A stretch of 64,000 nt of DNA. Origin: Promethearchaeota archaeon. GTDB lineage: Archaea > Asgardarchaeota > Lokiarchaeia > Sigyniarchaeales > SOKP01. The notes under the pieces were generated by a model. The model had not been told where the DNA came from, ran no database searches, and was given only the letters and a program-made list of their open reading frames with translations. Positions 38,861 through 49,564 of this stretch are shown piece by piece; the stretch's first letter is position 1; each line of letters opens with the position of its first letter. The position numbers were made by a program, and so were the translations under genes. The stretch spans positions 13,451-77,450 of the forward strand of contig JAHPZE010000012.1 of the NCBI GenBank assembly GCA_019058365.1, written 5' to 3'.

Positions 38861-39197
38861 GTTTTTTCAAATCATTTTAAAAATTCTTATTAAAATCTAT
38901 AATTACAGTACTAAGTAATTAATAATTTTCCTCAAATTTAAATTTAGTCATGCCTAATTTATATAAAAAAACATTATAATAATTAAGAGAAATATAAAGA
39001 TACATTAAAACTTAAATTAATATTTAAAAAATTGAATATTAATTTAATTAATTTCCCATAATGGTTAAAATTGTTAGGATTATAAATGAAAAAAGGCTTC
39101 TCTTAAATTTGAGCCTATTCGACCTAATAATTACTTATTTATTAACTTAGATAACGGAAAATAAGAAAACTACACAATATTAGAAATAAGAACATAA

Positions 39198-40061
39198 TTA
39201 TTTCCCAATTATTAACAACATGATTAATTCCAATAATATTCCAATTTTCAATATTGAACTGATTTTTTTATAAATATCATTTTCTAATATGCTTGCTAGT
39301 GTTAAAAAAGCTCCAAGAATAATAATTATTAAACCAGGAATAGTAATAAAAAGAAATAGGGAGGGATATTTAAGAATTTTATAAATTGAAAGCACCATGA
39401 AAAGTACAGATAAAATCTGGAAGAATAATGAATATTTGAGCAGTTTATAATCGTCCATTCTAATAGGGAATAGGATAAAATCTTCAACTTTCTCTCTTTT
39501 ATTAAAGCCTTTAGTGAATTCTCGTGATATTTGTAGAAAAGAAATTGAAAAGAAGAAATAATAGATATAAACAGGTATATTTAATATATTTAGAAACGCG
39601 CCATAAATTAATCCGATAGAGAAGGTAAAAGTTATAATACAAACTTTAACAATAGGGATATTTTTTCTAGATTTTAAACCAATAATAATGAAGATACACC
39701 AAAGAATACCAATGAAGGCTGTAAAAATTATAATTGAAATATTAATATAATAAATTATAGAATTTATAACTACATTAACTATAGTCAAAATAAAACCAAT
39801 AAGATATCCTGTTCCAATTATTATCAACACTCGCTTAATTGTTAGGTTCCCATTGTAAGAAGGTGTATCTAAGACTTGAAAGAGTTTAATGACTATTAAT
39901 CCAGAAAAAGCAAGAAAGAGATAGGCAAGTGGGCCATAAATAAGATTTATAGTAAAAATTTCAACCCCAATACCTAATCGAGAATTGAAAATGCCAAAGA
40001 GGACCATTATACCCCCTTTTACTGATGGTTTGCCTATTTTTAAATACGTTCTAATTCTCAA
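39198..40061 (-). CDS. Polytopic membrane protein, possibly divergent UbiA-prenyltransferase-like
   Basis: About 8-9 TMs; loop segments KLFQVLDTPSYNGNLT and QISREFTKGFNKREKVEDFILF sit where UbiA Asp-rich motifs would be but are degenerate. Confidence 0.5.
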   Translation of the reverse strand: MRIRTYLKIGKPSVKGGIMVLFGIFNSRLGIGVEIFTINLIYGPLAYLFLAFSGLIVIKLFQVLDTPSYNGNLTIKRVLIIIGTGYLIGFILTIVNVVINSIIYYINISIIIFTAFIGILWCIFIIIGLKSRKNIPIVKVCIITFTFSIGLIYGAFLNILNIPVYIYYFFFSISFLQISREFTKGFNKREKVEDFILFPIRMDDYKLLKYSLFFQILSVLFMVLSIYKILKYPSLFLFITIPGLIIIILGAFLTLASILENDIYKKISSILKIGILLELIMLLIIGK

Positions 40062-40081
40062 AGTAGCTTCCTTTCACCTAT

Positions 40082-42421
40082 TTATGTAATTTGATATATT
40101 CTTGAAGCAGTATCGAAATTGAGGACTAAGCTCTGGTTGCCAAACTTTATGAGAGTGTTTTTAGTATCGAAGTCTTGATAACAATAATCATTCTCAAATC
40201 GAGGATATGGACCCAAATCAACTTCACTACCATCTACTTCCATTGAACCTTCCCAAGCTACACTAATTAATCCTTGAGAGGGAGAGGAATATCGTACACT
40301 ATACCCTAATGCATGTGGTATGACTTGAACTTGAGATTGCTGAATATCCGATATAAATTGGGCAAAAGACCCGTATTCATCAACACTTCCTAATTCAACT
40401 ATCCATAGATTTTTAAACCCATCTACTCGAAGTTCATAATCTGAAGCCCAATAAGTGTCCATATAAGAATATAGTGCAACATATCCATCATCTTTAGCAC
40501 CAAATGTCCATTTGCCATGTTGCTCCCAATCGTCAAAAGCCCAACGAGGAAAGTATGCATGTTGGTAAAATTTATTACCCATAAATAGATTTAAAAAGTA
40601 GAGAAGAAGTTCCCCTTCTAATGGTAAAGTTTCACGGTCATACTGAATAATTCCAACATTCTTATATAATGTGGCACGAGGATTCCATCCTCCAACATAA
40701 TTCTGCTCAAAATCTTTTGTGAGCCCTCCCGGTGAATTAGTATATACAAAAGCATCATCATCTAAGGAAGCTTGCCAAATATGTTCTTGATAACTATTCA
40801 TCCCTTTTTGATGGTCCTGGGAACCAGAAAGTTGGTAATAGGGTGTTCTATATGTATAAGTATTTGAAGATTCCAAACAAATACCTTGAGTAATTAATTT
40901 CAATTTTTCTGAATATGAGCTTAATGGTATACCATATAAAAATGCAGACACTTTAAAGAAGTCAGCAATTATTTGAGGTCCGTACATAGTATCCGATTTT
41001 ATATTATATTTTTCTACTAGATTAAAGACTTCCTTTATAGTTTGTGAAGGGAGGACTGCCGACATTCCAAGCCAGAACATAAGATCTTCTTCATTATAGT
41101 GTAGATTATATAATGGACCTTCATCCATATTTATGCTATTTCGTTCTTTATGCTCATTATATAAAGTCGCATTATTAGCAATATCCTCCAAAATTGGGGG
41201 AGGAGCATAATAATCACTAGTAGCTAAAGCAACAGCAGCGAGATTACTATTATCAAAGGGGTTATGATCTCCAATACTAAGCATTATCCAAGCCGACTCA
41301 GATGTACTATCTCTAGAAGCAGGGGATGCAATACTAGTTCCTACTTTAGTTCTATCATAACAGCGACCGTGAGTGGTTGCATATCTACCTTTATAATAAT
41401 TATTAGCAAAGTCAAAAGCAATAATATCCAAAACACTCGCTGCTTTATAGACGATTTCCGGGTCTTCTGAAAAATCTACTAAATTAACTAACGCAGCAAT
41501 ATCCTCTGTGTAGTATGTATTTGAATGCCATTCTGAGAAACCAAATTGTGCTCGCCAATCAAGCCATCTTTTTACAAGCGGTAATGCATGATTCACATGT
41601 TCCAACCCGGTCATACCTGAATTAACAAACGTATCATTAGGAAATAGTTGACCAATTAGTAATTCTGCTGTGTGAAAAAGAATCTGATGATTCTCAGTAT
41701 AAAATATCATATCATCTCTAGTAGGCTCTGTATACCAATATTTAGTTTTACCAAAGGCATCAATAACTTTGTTCCTTATTGATGGACTCAAAATACTCCT
41801 ATTAATATCAATATATATTAATCGTAAAAGATTGTTTAATGTAAAATCTAAGGTGTCTCTAAAACTATAGATTTTATAAAGGGAAGTTTCAATACTATCT
41901 TCACTTACATTCAACCCTAAATAAACCCGACATACTTGTGCATAAACATCTTCGCTGTTTTTGCTATCATTTAAATATATATTTTGACGTTCTTTATATC
42001 CATCTGTAGCGTTAAACGTTTCAAATAAATCGAAACTGCGATTAAAATTAGTTCTCATTGAGAACTCCCATTGACCTTGGCTTATGTTTGGGCTTGTTTT
42101 ATCTTGTCTGGAATGAAAGAATTGTGGTAAAATTAAAATAATAAAAATGAAAAATAATTTTGGAAATTTCTTACTTTTACTAACTTCAGGTCGCTTTATA
42201 CTATAGATTTTACAAGATAAATAAATTACAAATAAAATTATTACAATATTATTAAAAACACTATATGATGATAGACAATACATTCCAAAACCAATAAATA
42301 TGAAATAACCTCCTATACTACTCGAAATAATAATTTTCCAAAAAAAAGTTATACCAATTAAAATTATTGTAGAATAGAATAACCATCTAATTGTTTTCTT
42401 CTGATTTTTTAATTTTATCAT
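40082..42421 (-). CDS. Large membrane-anchored protein, possible extracellular carbohydrate-active (polysaccharide lyase-like) enzyme
   Basis: Three N-terminal TMs then about 650-aa soluble part: ENHQILFHTAELLIGQLFPND, RWLDWRAQFGFSEWHSNTYYTEDIAALVNLVDF; neighbours are sugar enzymes. Confidence 0.6.
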   Translation of the reverse strand: MIKLKNQKKTIRWLFYSTIILIGITFFWKIIISSSIGGYFIFIGFGMYCLSSYSVFNNIVIILFVIYLSCKIYSIKRPEVSKSKKFPKLFFIFIILILPQFFHSRQDKTSPNISQGQWEFSMRTNFNRSFDLFETFNATDGYKERQNIYLNDSKNSEDVYAQVCRVYLGLNVSEDSIETSLYKIYSFRDTLDFTLNNLLRLIYIDINRSILSPSIRNKVIDAFGKTKYWYTEPTRDDMIFYTENHQILFHTAELLIGQLFPNDTFVNSGMTGLEHVNHALPLVKRWLDWRAQFGFSEWHSNTYYTEDIAALVNLVDFSEDPEIVYKAASVLDIIAFDFANNYYKGRYATTHGRCYDRTKVGTSIASPASRDSTSESAWIMLSIGDHNPFDNSNLAAVALATSDYYAPPPILEDIANNATLYNEHKERNSINMDEGPLYNLHYNEEDLMFWLGMSAVLPSQTIKEVFNLVEKYNIKSDTMYGPQIIADFFKVSAFLYGIPLSSYSEKLKLITQGICLESSNTYTYRTPYYQLSGSQDHQKGMNSYQEHIWQASLDDDAFVYTNSPGGLTKDFEQNYVGGWNPRATLYKNVGIIQYDRETLPLEGELLLYFLNLFMGNKFYQHAYFPRWAFDDWEQHGKWTFGAKDDGYVALYSYMDTYWASDYELRVDGFKNLWIVELGSVDEYGSFAQFISDIQQSQVQVIPHALGYSVRYSSPSQGLISVAWEGSMEVDGSEVDLGPYPRFENDYCYQDFDTKNTLIKFGNQSLVLNFDTASRIYQIT

Positions 42422-42502
42422 TATTTTCCAGTAAGAAAATTTTACTAAATTTTGCTATTTTAAATTTGATTTATGTCTTAAAATATCTTTTTCTAGAAAT
42501 GG

Positions 42503-43876
42503 CTAATTCTTATATTGAGGATCTCTTGTTGCACATCCTACATTTCTTCCAAGTTTCATGAATTCAGAGCACTTTGAACATGTAATACAAGTCTGCTTTT
42601 TATCAATAATTCCATCTTGGAAAAGCTGTTTAGGAAAGTTAGGATTTGCGAGTGCCATCCTTCCAAAACCACAAATATCAACTTTTTTCTCATGGGTTAA
42701 ACCTGCTGCAATATAACCTGCAAATTGGCGTAAATAAGAATAACCAGACCCTAAAATTATTGCGTCATTTGGTAAATGATTTTTAATTAAAGATGTTAAG
42801 TTTAAAAGTCTACTCACACCAAATAAAGGATTTTCATTAGGTAAAATCCCTCCTTTTACAGGTGTATCAAATGGACGTGTAATCTGGGGTTTGTAATGAG
42901 GATTTCCAGCAGAAATGTTAATTAGTCTTATCCCTAAATTATATAGCCTATTTATTATTTCAATAGGTTCAATAAGATCAATAGAAGCTGGAAATTTTTC
43001 ATTTTCTACTGGCTTCACTCCAAACCCATAAGGATAAGGAATACCATCATATATACTCATGCGGGTAGTTAATACGAAGTCACTTTCATTCATTAATTCT
43101 TTATTCAATCTTTCTATAATATTTAAAAAGAATCTTGCTCTGTTTTCAAAACTATTTCCACCATATATAGAATTCTTACGAATTCTTGAACTTAATAATT
43201 CATGAATTAAATAACCATGACAAGCTTTTATATCTACACCATCAAACCCTACTTTTTTTGCTAAAATCGCCTTTTGAACCCAAATATCTTCTAACTCTTT
43301 TAAATCTTCATCAGATATTATAATACCATCTTTTTCTGAAAGACCTCTAGCTTTATCTAATTCAGCATATTGAAACGCTTTTATTGGGTATTTTTTACCC
43401 TTTCTTACACAATATCTTCCAGAATGATTCAATTGGAGAATTAAAACACAATCATTTAAAAATCCTAGTTCTCTCAAAGTGGTATTACAAATATCTCTTA
43501 TATATGAGACAAATTCTTTAAATTTATCAGAATTTTCTTCAGTTAAAACTAATTGATGTGCGTTTGAACGGCAATCATGGCTAATTGCTGTTGCCTCAAA
43601 CCAAATTAATCCTGCGCCCCCTCTTGCATATCGTTCATATCTTCTATAAGTTAATCTTCCCGGGTCTCCATCTGGATTAGCATCAAAACCTTCTATTGGT
43701 TGAATGGATAACCTGTTGGGGATAAATCTCTTAGCAATGTTTATTCTTTGCTGTAAAATTTCAACTCTAGGATAGAAAGGAATATCTAAATGTAATTCCA
43801 TGACCTTATTCTTCAAATCTTCTAAACTCTTATAAATAAATGGTTCAAATTGCATGTGGGAAGGATTAAAACTCAT
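42503..43876 (-). CDS. Old yellow enzyme-family NADH:flavin oxidoreductase
   Basis: RYARGGAGLIWFEATAIS, ILQLNHSGRYC, GFDGVDIKACHGYLIHELLSSRIRKNSIYGGNSFENRARF, CITCSKCSEF. Confidence 0.93.
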   Translation of the reverse strand: MSFNPSHMQFEPFIYKSLEDLKNKVMELHLDIPFYPRVEILQQRINIAKRFIPNRLSIQPIEGFDANPDGDPGRLTYRRYERYARGGAGLIWFEATAISHDCRSNAHQLVLTEENSDKFKEFVSYIRDICNTTLRELGFLNDCVLILQLNHSGRYCVRKGKKYPIKAFQYAELDKARGLSEKDGIIISDEDLKELEDIWVQKAILAKKVGFDGVDIKACHGYLIHELLSSRIRKNSIYGGNSFENRARFFLNIIERLNKELMNESDFVLTTRMSIYDGIPYPYGFGVKPVENEKFPASIDLIEPIEIINRLYNLGIRLINISAGNPHYKPQITRPFDTPVKGGILPNENPLFGVSRLLNLTSLIKNHLPNDAIILGSGYSYLRQFAGYIAAGLTHEKKVDICGFGRMALANPNFPKQLFQDGIIDKKQTCITCSKCSEFMKLGRNVGCATRDPQYKN

Positions 43877-43934
43877 TACATTATAATTAGAGAACCCTTA
43901 ATAAAGAACTTTTCATTTTTTTTAATGATGATTT

Positions 43935-44570
43935 ATGGCTAAAAAGAAAATTTTACTATGTCAAAGAGGTAGGTATTTCAAAAAGGATAAGACTTATTCT
44001 TATTTCAAAGAAATCTTGAATGAATATATCATTGATAATTATGTAGATGTTGAGATTTTTAAAAATAGAGACTTTTTTGAGTATGATACAACTATTTTTT
44101 TTACCCAATTCGGTGAATTTACAGAAGAACAAGAGAAAAATTTGTTAGATTTTATTTCAAGTGGAAAAGGTTTTGTAGGACTGCATGGAGCTTCAGCATC
44201 CTTTAAACAACACGCTAAATATTATGAAATGATTGGAGGAAGATTTTCTGGTCATAAAAAGAAATGCATCATAGATATCAAAATTATAGATAAAAAACAT
44301 CCAATCACAAAAAATTTGGATGACTTCACTTTTTTTGATGAACCTTATCGTCATGATTTCTCCATGAAAGGTGATATGAAAGTATTAGCAGAAGCATATT
44401 ATCATGATGAGGAAGATCCTGAACCAGAACCAATTATCTGGGTAAAATCTTATGGGAAAGGAAGGATCGCATTTTGTGCATTAGGTCATCAAGCAAGGGC
44501 TCTAAAAAATGAGATTTTTCGTACAATCATTAAAAATTCAGTAAAATGGGTAATAGACGGGCAAAAATAA
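43935..44570 (+). CDS. ThuA-like (trehalose utilization) domain protein
   Basis: LLDFISSGKGFVGLHGASASF...YYEMIGGRFSGH...ITKNLDDFTFFDEPYRHDF...WVKSYGKGRIAFCALGHQA. Confidence 0.9.
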   Translation: MAKKKILLCQRGRYFKKDKTYSYFKEILNEYIIDNYVDVEIFKNRDFFEYDTTIFFTQFGEFTEEQEKNLLDFISSGKGFVGLHGASASFKQHAKYYEMIGGRFSGHKKKCIIDIKIIDKKHPITKNLDDFTFFDEPYRHDFSMKGDMKVLAEAYYHDEEDPEPEPIIWVKSYGKGRIAFCALGHQARALKNEIFRTIIKNSVKWVIDGQK

Positions 44571-45607
44571 AGGTGAATTATATAGAAAATAATAATTTTG
44601 TAAAAGTTGGTGTAATCGGCTGTGGATTGATAGCAAATAGTTACAAATTAGCTACTAGAGTGGTCAAAAACACAACAATTGTTGCTGCAACGGATTTAAA
44701 CTTAAACAGAGCTATCAGAATAGCCGGTAAAAAGCATGCTTATACTAACGTTGAAGATATGTATGAAAATGAAGATTTTAATGCAGTCTATATTGCAACA
44801 CCTCCTTTTCTCCATAAATCTATGATTAAACAGGCTTTTGAAAAGGGGAAACATGTTTTATGTGAAAAACCTATAACAGTTACAATAGAAGATACTCGTG
44901 AAATTATTCAATTAGATAAAAAATTTAATGATTTAAAATTAGGCTTTAATTATATGCATAGATATGACCATAAAAGTTATCGTTTAGCTTCAGCTCTTAA
45001 CAATAATCATTTAGGAGAAACATACTATGCTAATTGTAATATATTTTTTAGCAGAGATGCTACTTATTTTGAAAAAGGTCCATGGCGAGCTGAGAAAGAG
45101 AAAGCTGGTGGAGGAACTATCTTATCTCATGGGTCCCATTTTATAGATATATTGTTATGGGCTTTAGGAGAACCTTTATCTGTAATTGGAAAGATAGACA
45201 AATTAAAATTTAAAACTTCTGAAGTAGAAGATATTGGATTTGGAATCATCGAATTTGAAAATGGATCTTATGGACAATTAAATAACTCCATGTTTGTTTA
45301 CCCCCCCATGAGTATATTAAAAGAAAGAATGGAGATACAAATTTTTGGAAATAAAGGAAGATGTTATTATAAAGCCCCTTGGCCATTTTCTTCCCTAAAA
45401 TGGAAGGGAGTTAAGAAATTTAAAATAAAAAAAGATACAAAGGGTTTCTCTCATTTAGGGAGATCTATAAAAGCCTTTGGAAATTGGATCCTTCATGATA
45501 AACCCTACTTAAATACTGTGAAACAAAGTGCAAAAATTCTGTGTTTAATATCTGCTCTATATAAATCTTCTGAAACCGGTAAAAAAGAACAAATTGAAAA
45601 ATTATAA
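44546..45607 (+). CDS. Gfo/Idh/MocA-family oxidoreductase
   Basis: KVGVIGCGLIANSYKLA...VYIATPPFLHKSMIKQAFEKGKHVLCEKPIT...GGGTILSHGSHFIDILLWALG; alternative GTG start at 44573. Confidence 0.94.
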   Translation: MGNRRAKIKVNYIENNNFVKVGVIGCGLIANSYKLATRVVKNTTIVAATDLNLNRAIRIAGKKHAYTNVEDMYENEDFNAVYIATPPFLHKSMIKQAFEKGKHVLCEKPITVTIEDTREIIQLDKKFNDLKLGFNYMHRYDHKSYRLASALNNNHLGETYYANCNIFFSRDATYFEKGPWRAEKEKAGGGTILSHGSHFIDILLWALGEPLSVIGKIDKLKFKTSEVEDIGFGIIEFENGSYGQLNNSMFVYPPMSILKERMEIQIFGNKGRCYYKAPWPFSSLKWKGVKKFKIKKDTKGFSHLGRSIKAFGNWILHDKPYLNTVKQSAKILCLISALYKSSETGKKEQIEKL

Positions 45608-45628
45608 AGAGAATTTTTCTATCTAGAG

Positions 45629-47677
45629 TTATAATTCAAATTTAATTGATAATAGCTCATCATTCTTAGATGAGCCACCCATATAAAGTGTGTATGTTAT
45701 CTTTTCAATTTCCCATGATTTTGATTCTGGATTATACCAAGCTAGGTTTTTCCTTGACACTTCAATTTTAACGTTTTTTGTTTCATTTTGTTTTAGAGGG
45801 ATACGCTTAAATCCTTTCAAGAGTTTTAAAGGGCGATCAATTTGAGATTGTTCAAACCCAATATATAATTGTACTACCTCATCTCCAGCTATTTTTCCTG
45901 TATTTTTAACATCTACAGTTCCAATAACTTTATCATTCTTTACATCAACTTGTAAGTCACTATAAGAAAATGTAACATAACTTAGCCCGAATCCAAAAGG
46001 GAATGCCGGTTCATATCCATTTTTATCAAAAAGAGTATATCCATGATAATATCCATATTCAATTTCATCTGCATTTTTATCGAAATAAGGTAAATGCTTA
46101 GGATCTTTAGGAATTGTAAAAGGTAATTTTCCCCCTGGATTTATATCTCCAAAGAGTATTTTTGCTAAAGCATTGCCTCCTTCTACACCAGAATACCAAG
46201 CCATTAATATTGAAGGTATTTGATCTTTCCATTCTTCCATAGTGATTGCGCTTCCTCCAATCAGAACCACAATAGAATTTTTATTTTCCGCTGAGACTGT
46301 GTTAATTAATTCAATATCTTTATCATGTAAGGAAAGAGTGTCTCGATCACCACCAGTTCTAAATTCTTTAATATATTCTCCTTCATCCTTATAATTTAAA
46401 CCAACAACTATAATTGCGACATCTGCTTCCTTGGCAGTATTTTTAACACTTTTCTGGTCTTTTCCATCGTCATAGACCACTTCAATTGAGTCTCCTAGAT
46501 ATCTTTTAATACCCATCAGTGGGGTAATAACTTTTTTAACTGCTACATTACTACTTCCATGATCTCCTGTATTTTTCACTTTAGCATATTTTCCAAAAAC
46601 CACTAATTTACTGATTTTATTTTTATTCAATGGTAAAATTTCATTTTCATTTTTGAGGAGTACCATACCTTTTTCTGCTGTTTCTAATGCTACTTTATAG
46701 TGTTCTTTACATCCAATTAACTCGTTTTCATAGTTCTGCGGATCTTCTTTTGTAACATAATTGAGAATCGTTCGCATAACTCGTCCTGCTGCATCATCTA
46801 TCATTGCTTCTGTTATTTTACCTGCTTCCAATGCATTTTTGATTTTTTTAACTTTAAAATACTTTGCTCGAGGCATTTCAACATCTAATCCACCAGCTAC
46901 TCCCCCTACGGTGTCTTTCACACCATACATCCAATCAGAATGAACAAATCCCTTGAAATTCCAATCACCCTTCAAAATATCACGCAATAAATAGTTATTA
47001 TGTCCACAATATTTGCCCCGAATTTTATTGTAAGCACTCATTATAGTGGCACACCCTTCTTCAATACATCGTTTAAAATGAGGCAGATATACCTCTCGAA
47101 GTGTGCGTTCATCCATTTTCACATTCACTTTAAATCGGGCATTTTCAATGCTATTTGCGGCAAAATGCTTAGCAGTCGCCATAACATTATGTTTTTGAAC
47201 ACCTCGAGTCAAAGCAACACCAAATTCGCTGAGTAAGAATGGATCTTCACCATAAGTTTCTTGAGCTCTACCCCACGCAGGATGACGTAATAAGTTAATA
47301 CAAACACCCCCAAAGAGATTTCCCCCATGCGCACGGACTTCTTTTCCAATAACATCACCCACTCGTTGTTCTAGATCTATATCCCATGACGCTGCACGAG
47401 CCATAGATACAGGAAAGCAAGTAGAACCTGGAATAATTACCCCACGGGGACCATCTGTAAATTTGAAGGGGGGAATATTAAATTTTTTTGAACCCGCAGC
47501 ATCATATGCTCGTTTTCCAAAGCCTTTATCCTCAATTACTTTCATGAATAGACCATTTCCACTCATTTGGGCAATCTTTTCTTCCAAACTCATATGTTCT
47601 AGAACATAATTTACATAGTCATCAATTTCACTTTCATTCATTCCTTTCTTGATTTCAATCATCCATTTTATCCCCAA
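45629..47677 (-). CDS. Glycoside hydrolase family 3 (beta-glucosidase-like)
   Basis: KFTDGPRGVI, AQETYGEDPFLLSEFG, ATAKHFAANSIENAR, GFVHSDWMYGVKDT (nucleophile Asp), FPFGFGLSYVTFSY, C-terminal FnIII-like. Confidence 0.96.
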   Translation of the reverse strand: MGIKWMIEIKKGMNESEIDDYVNYVLEHMSLEEKIAQMSGNGLFMKVIEDKGFGKRAYDAAGSKKFNIPPFKFTDGPRGVIIPGSTCFPVSMARAASWDIDLEQRVGDVIGKEVRAHGGNLFGGVCINLLRHPAWGRAQETYGEDPFLLSEFGVALTRGVQKHNVMATAKHFAANSIENARFKVNVKMDERTLREVYLPHFKRCIEEGCATIMSAYNKIRGKYCGHNNYLLRDILKGDWNFKGFVHSDWMYGVKDTVGGVAGGLDVEMPRAKYFKVKKIKNALEAGKITEAMIDDAAGRVMRTILNYVTKEDPQNYENELIGCKEHYKVALETAEKGMVLLKNENEILPLNKNKISKLVVFGKYAKVKNTGDHGSSNVAVKKVITPLMGIKRYLGDSIEVVYDDGKDQKSVKNTAKEADVAIIVVGLNYKDEGEYIKEFRTGGDRDTLSLHDKDIELINTVSAENKNSIVVLIGGSAITMEEWKDQIPSILMAWYSGVEGGNALAKILFGDINPGGKLPFTIPKDPKHLPYFDKNADEIEYGYYHGYTLFDKNGYEPAFPFGFGLSYVTFSYSDLQVDVKNDKVIGTVDVKNTGKIAGDEVVQLYIGFEQSQIDRPLKLLKGFKRIPLKQNETKNVKIEVSRKNLAWYNPESKSWEIEKITYTLYMGGSSKNDELLSIKFEL

Positions 47678-47757
47678 TTAAAATTGTAATAACATCAAAG
47701 ATAATTAAAAAAAAAAAGGATTTAAAGTAAATTTTCTCCTTTTAGAATTTTATAATT

Positions 47758-49437
47758 TTAAAGAGATATTCCTAGATCTGCCAAGCTAAATAAGCATGAG
47801 AGAATTAACCATACTAAGAAAAATCCAATGCCCGTAAGCGAAATTATTAGTGCTCGCTTATTATAGGTGTTATCTTGTTCAGTTCTTTTTGATCCTCTTG
47901 CTATAATATATGTAATAAATGAAATTGGGAAAAAGAGAAAACCAAAGAAAGACATCTTATAAGCAAATTTAGAATCTGCTTGTAAATCATGTCGAATCTC
48001 ATTCTTTTCTATAACATTTAACCATTCAGCATTATAAAATGCTTCTTCAACATTTAATTCTCCTGACTGCCACCATTTCTGATTAGCCACTTTCCTAGCA
48101 GGAATGATCTGCGCTGAAATTGTACCTATAGTCCATTCCAAGCTTCCAATATATTTAACTCTTTCCCAAGCGAGCAAAATACCATGTAAAATTAAGAAAG
48201 TTATAGCCATCGTTAGAAAAGTACCTACCCAATCGAGATGGAGGTATGGTTGTTTATATATCGTTGAGGAGATTATAAACCACACTATAAAATAGACCCA
48301 CTGAATATTATAAACAGTGAAAGCGACGAATCCAAATCGACGGAAAAATCGTGTTTTATCAGCGAATTCTTTGCCGCGACCTCGAAATTCAACCACACGA
48401 ACTACAACCATAATAAGACACGTTGCTGCTCCATTTAAACTCATAAATTGAAAAAGCCATCCTAAGAACGGTACAGGATTATCTGGATTGTCAGGAACCC
48501 AATTTCGGTGAAATGGAAGATTAGGCCAAAGTGCTAATGTTGCATCAATGCCAATTATAGCAAAATTGATAATAAGACCAAAAATACCAATAATAAAGAC
48601 TATAAATCCTATTTGCATTACTCTATTGGGGAAGTGATGTTGAACTTCTTCTCTTTTTTGTGCTAAAGTGATTCCAATGATACTACCCATAAATGATACT
48701 GCTAAGTAAGGAAATATGGGTTCCTCTCTTCCTGCAATAGCATTAAAAAAGAAGTGTGTAATAAAATCCCACCATGGAGACCTTCCAAGGTAAGGATACT
48801 GCACATCTACACCTGTAACTGGATCGATGGCCCATGGATATCCAGGGATTGCTAAATCAACAAGCCACCACATAAGTGGTGTGAGAACAACTATAGCTAC
48901 AATCAAGATTATGTATTTTTTTATAAGGTGATTAGGGTTTTTCCAGCCCTCATTCCTAGAGAGAATTCCTTGTACAATACCATTAAGAATAATACACCAG
49001 GCTATTGTATGGATTGTTTCAAAGTGATAACCACGATAAAGTATTACTTGCCAATTCCACGCAGAGACATCATCTAATGTTTTCATAAGATTGGCTACAG
49101 CTCCATGGATACTTAAGAAACTTTCAGATATCATAGCAAAAATCAACAATAATACACCACCCATGATCTGTCTTATCACTAAATCCTTTACACTTCTTCC
49201 GGCTTGTAAATGTCGGTACATACTAATCATATTTCCTATAGCTGAAACCATTAAAAAAAAACCCGCTAAACCACCTAAAAACGGCAATACGATAAATGCT
49301 ACTATATTTATCAACACTATGTTGTCTATTTGAGCGAGTAAGCCATCAATATCTAATACATGAAGTATAGTGTGTAAGAAGATCATTAAAACAATTGCAA
49401 TACCACGTAAAAAATCAATACTAGCAAATCGTCTCAT
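47758..49437 (-). CDS. HGSNAT/DUF1624-like membrane acyltransferase
   Basis: MRRFASIDFLRGIAIVLMIFLHTILHVLDIDGL signature and about 10 TMs. Confidence 0.75.
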   Translation of the reverse strand: MRRFASIDFLRGIAIVLMIFLHTILHVLDIDGLLAQIDNIVLINIVAFIVLPFLGGLAGFFLMVSAIGNMISMYRHLQAGRSVKDLVIRQIMGGVLLLIFAMISESFLSIHGAVANLMKTLDDVSAWNWQVILYRGYHFETIHTIAWCIILNGIVQGILSRNEGWKNPNHLIKKYIILIVAIVVLTPLMWWLVDLAIPGYPWAIDPVTGVDVQYPYLGRSPWWDFITHFFFNAIAGREEPIFPYLAVSFMGSIIGITLAQKREEVQHHFPNRVMQIGFIVFIIGIFGLIINFAIIGIDATLALWPNLPFHRNWVPDNPDNPVPFLGWLFQFMSLNGAATCLIMVVVRVVEFRGRGKEFADKTRFFRRFGFVAFTVYNIQWVYFIVWFIISSTIYKQPYLHLDWVGTFLTMAITFLILHGILLAWERVKYIGSLEWTIGTISAQIIPARKVANQKWWQSGELNVEEAFYNAEWLNVIEKNEIRHDLQADSKFAYKMSFFGFLFFPISFITYIIARGSKRTEQDNTYNKRALIISLTGIGFFLVWLILSCLFSLADLGISL

Positions 49438-49564
49438 TTTGAATCATCAAATAATTATATTTTGTTATAGTAAGATAGATATATTCTTATATTTATTCTT
49501 TTAAATTCACTTCTTTGATACTCATTTAAAAATATTTTTAATAAACTCAAATAAATAGTATTGT

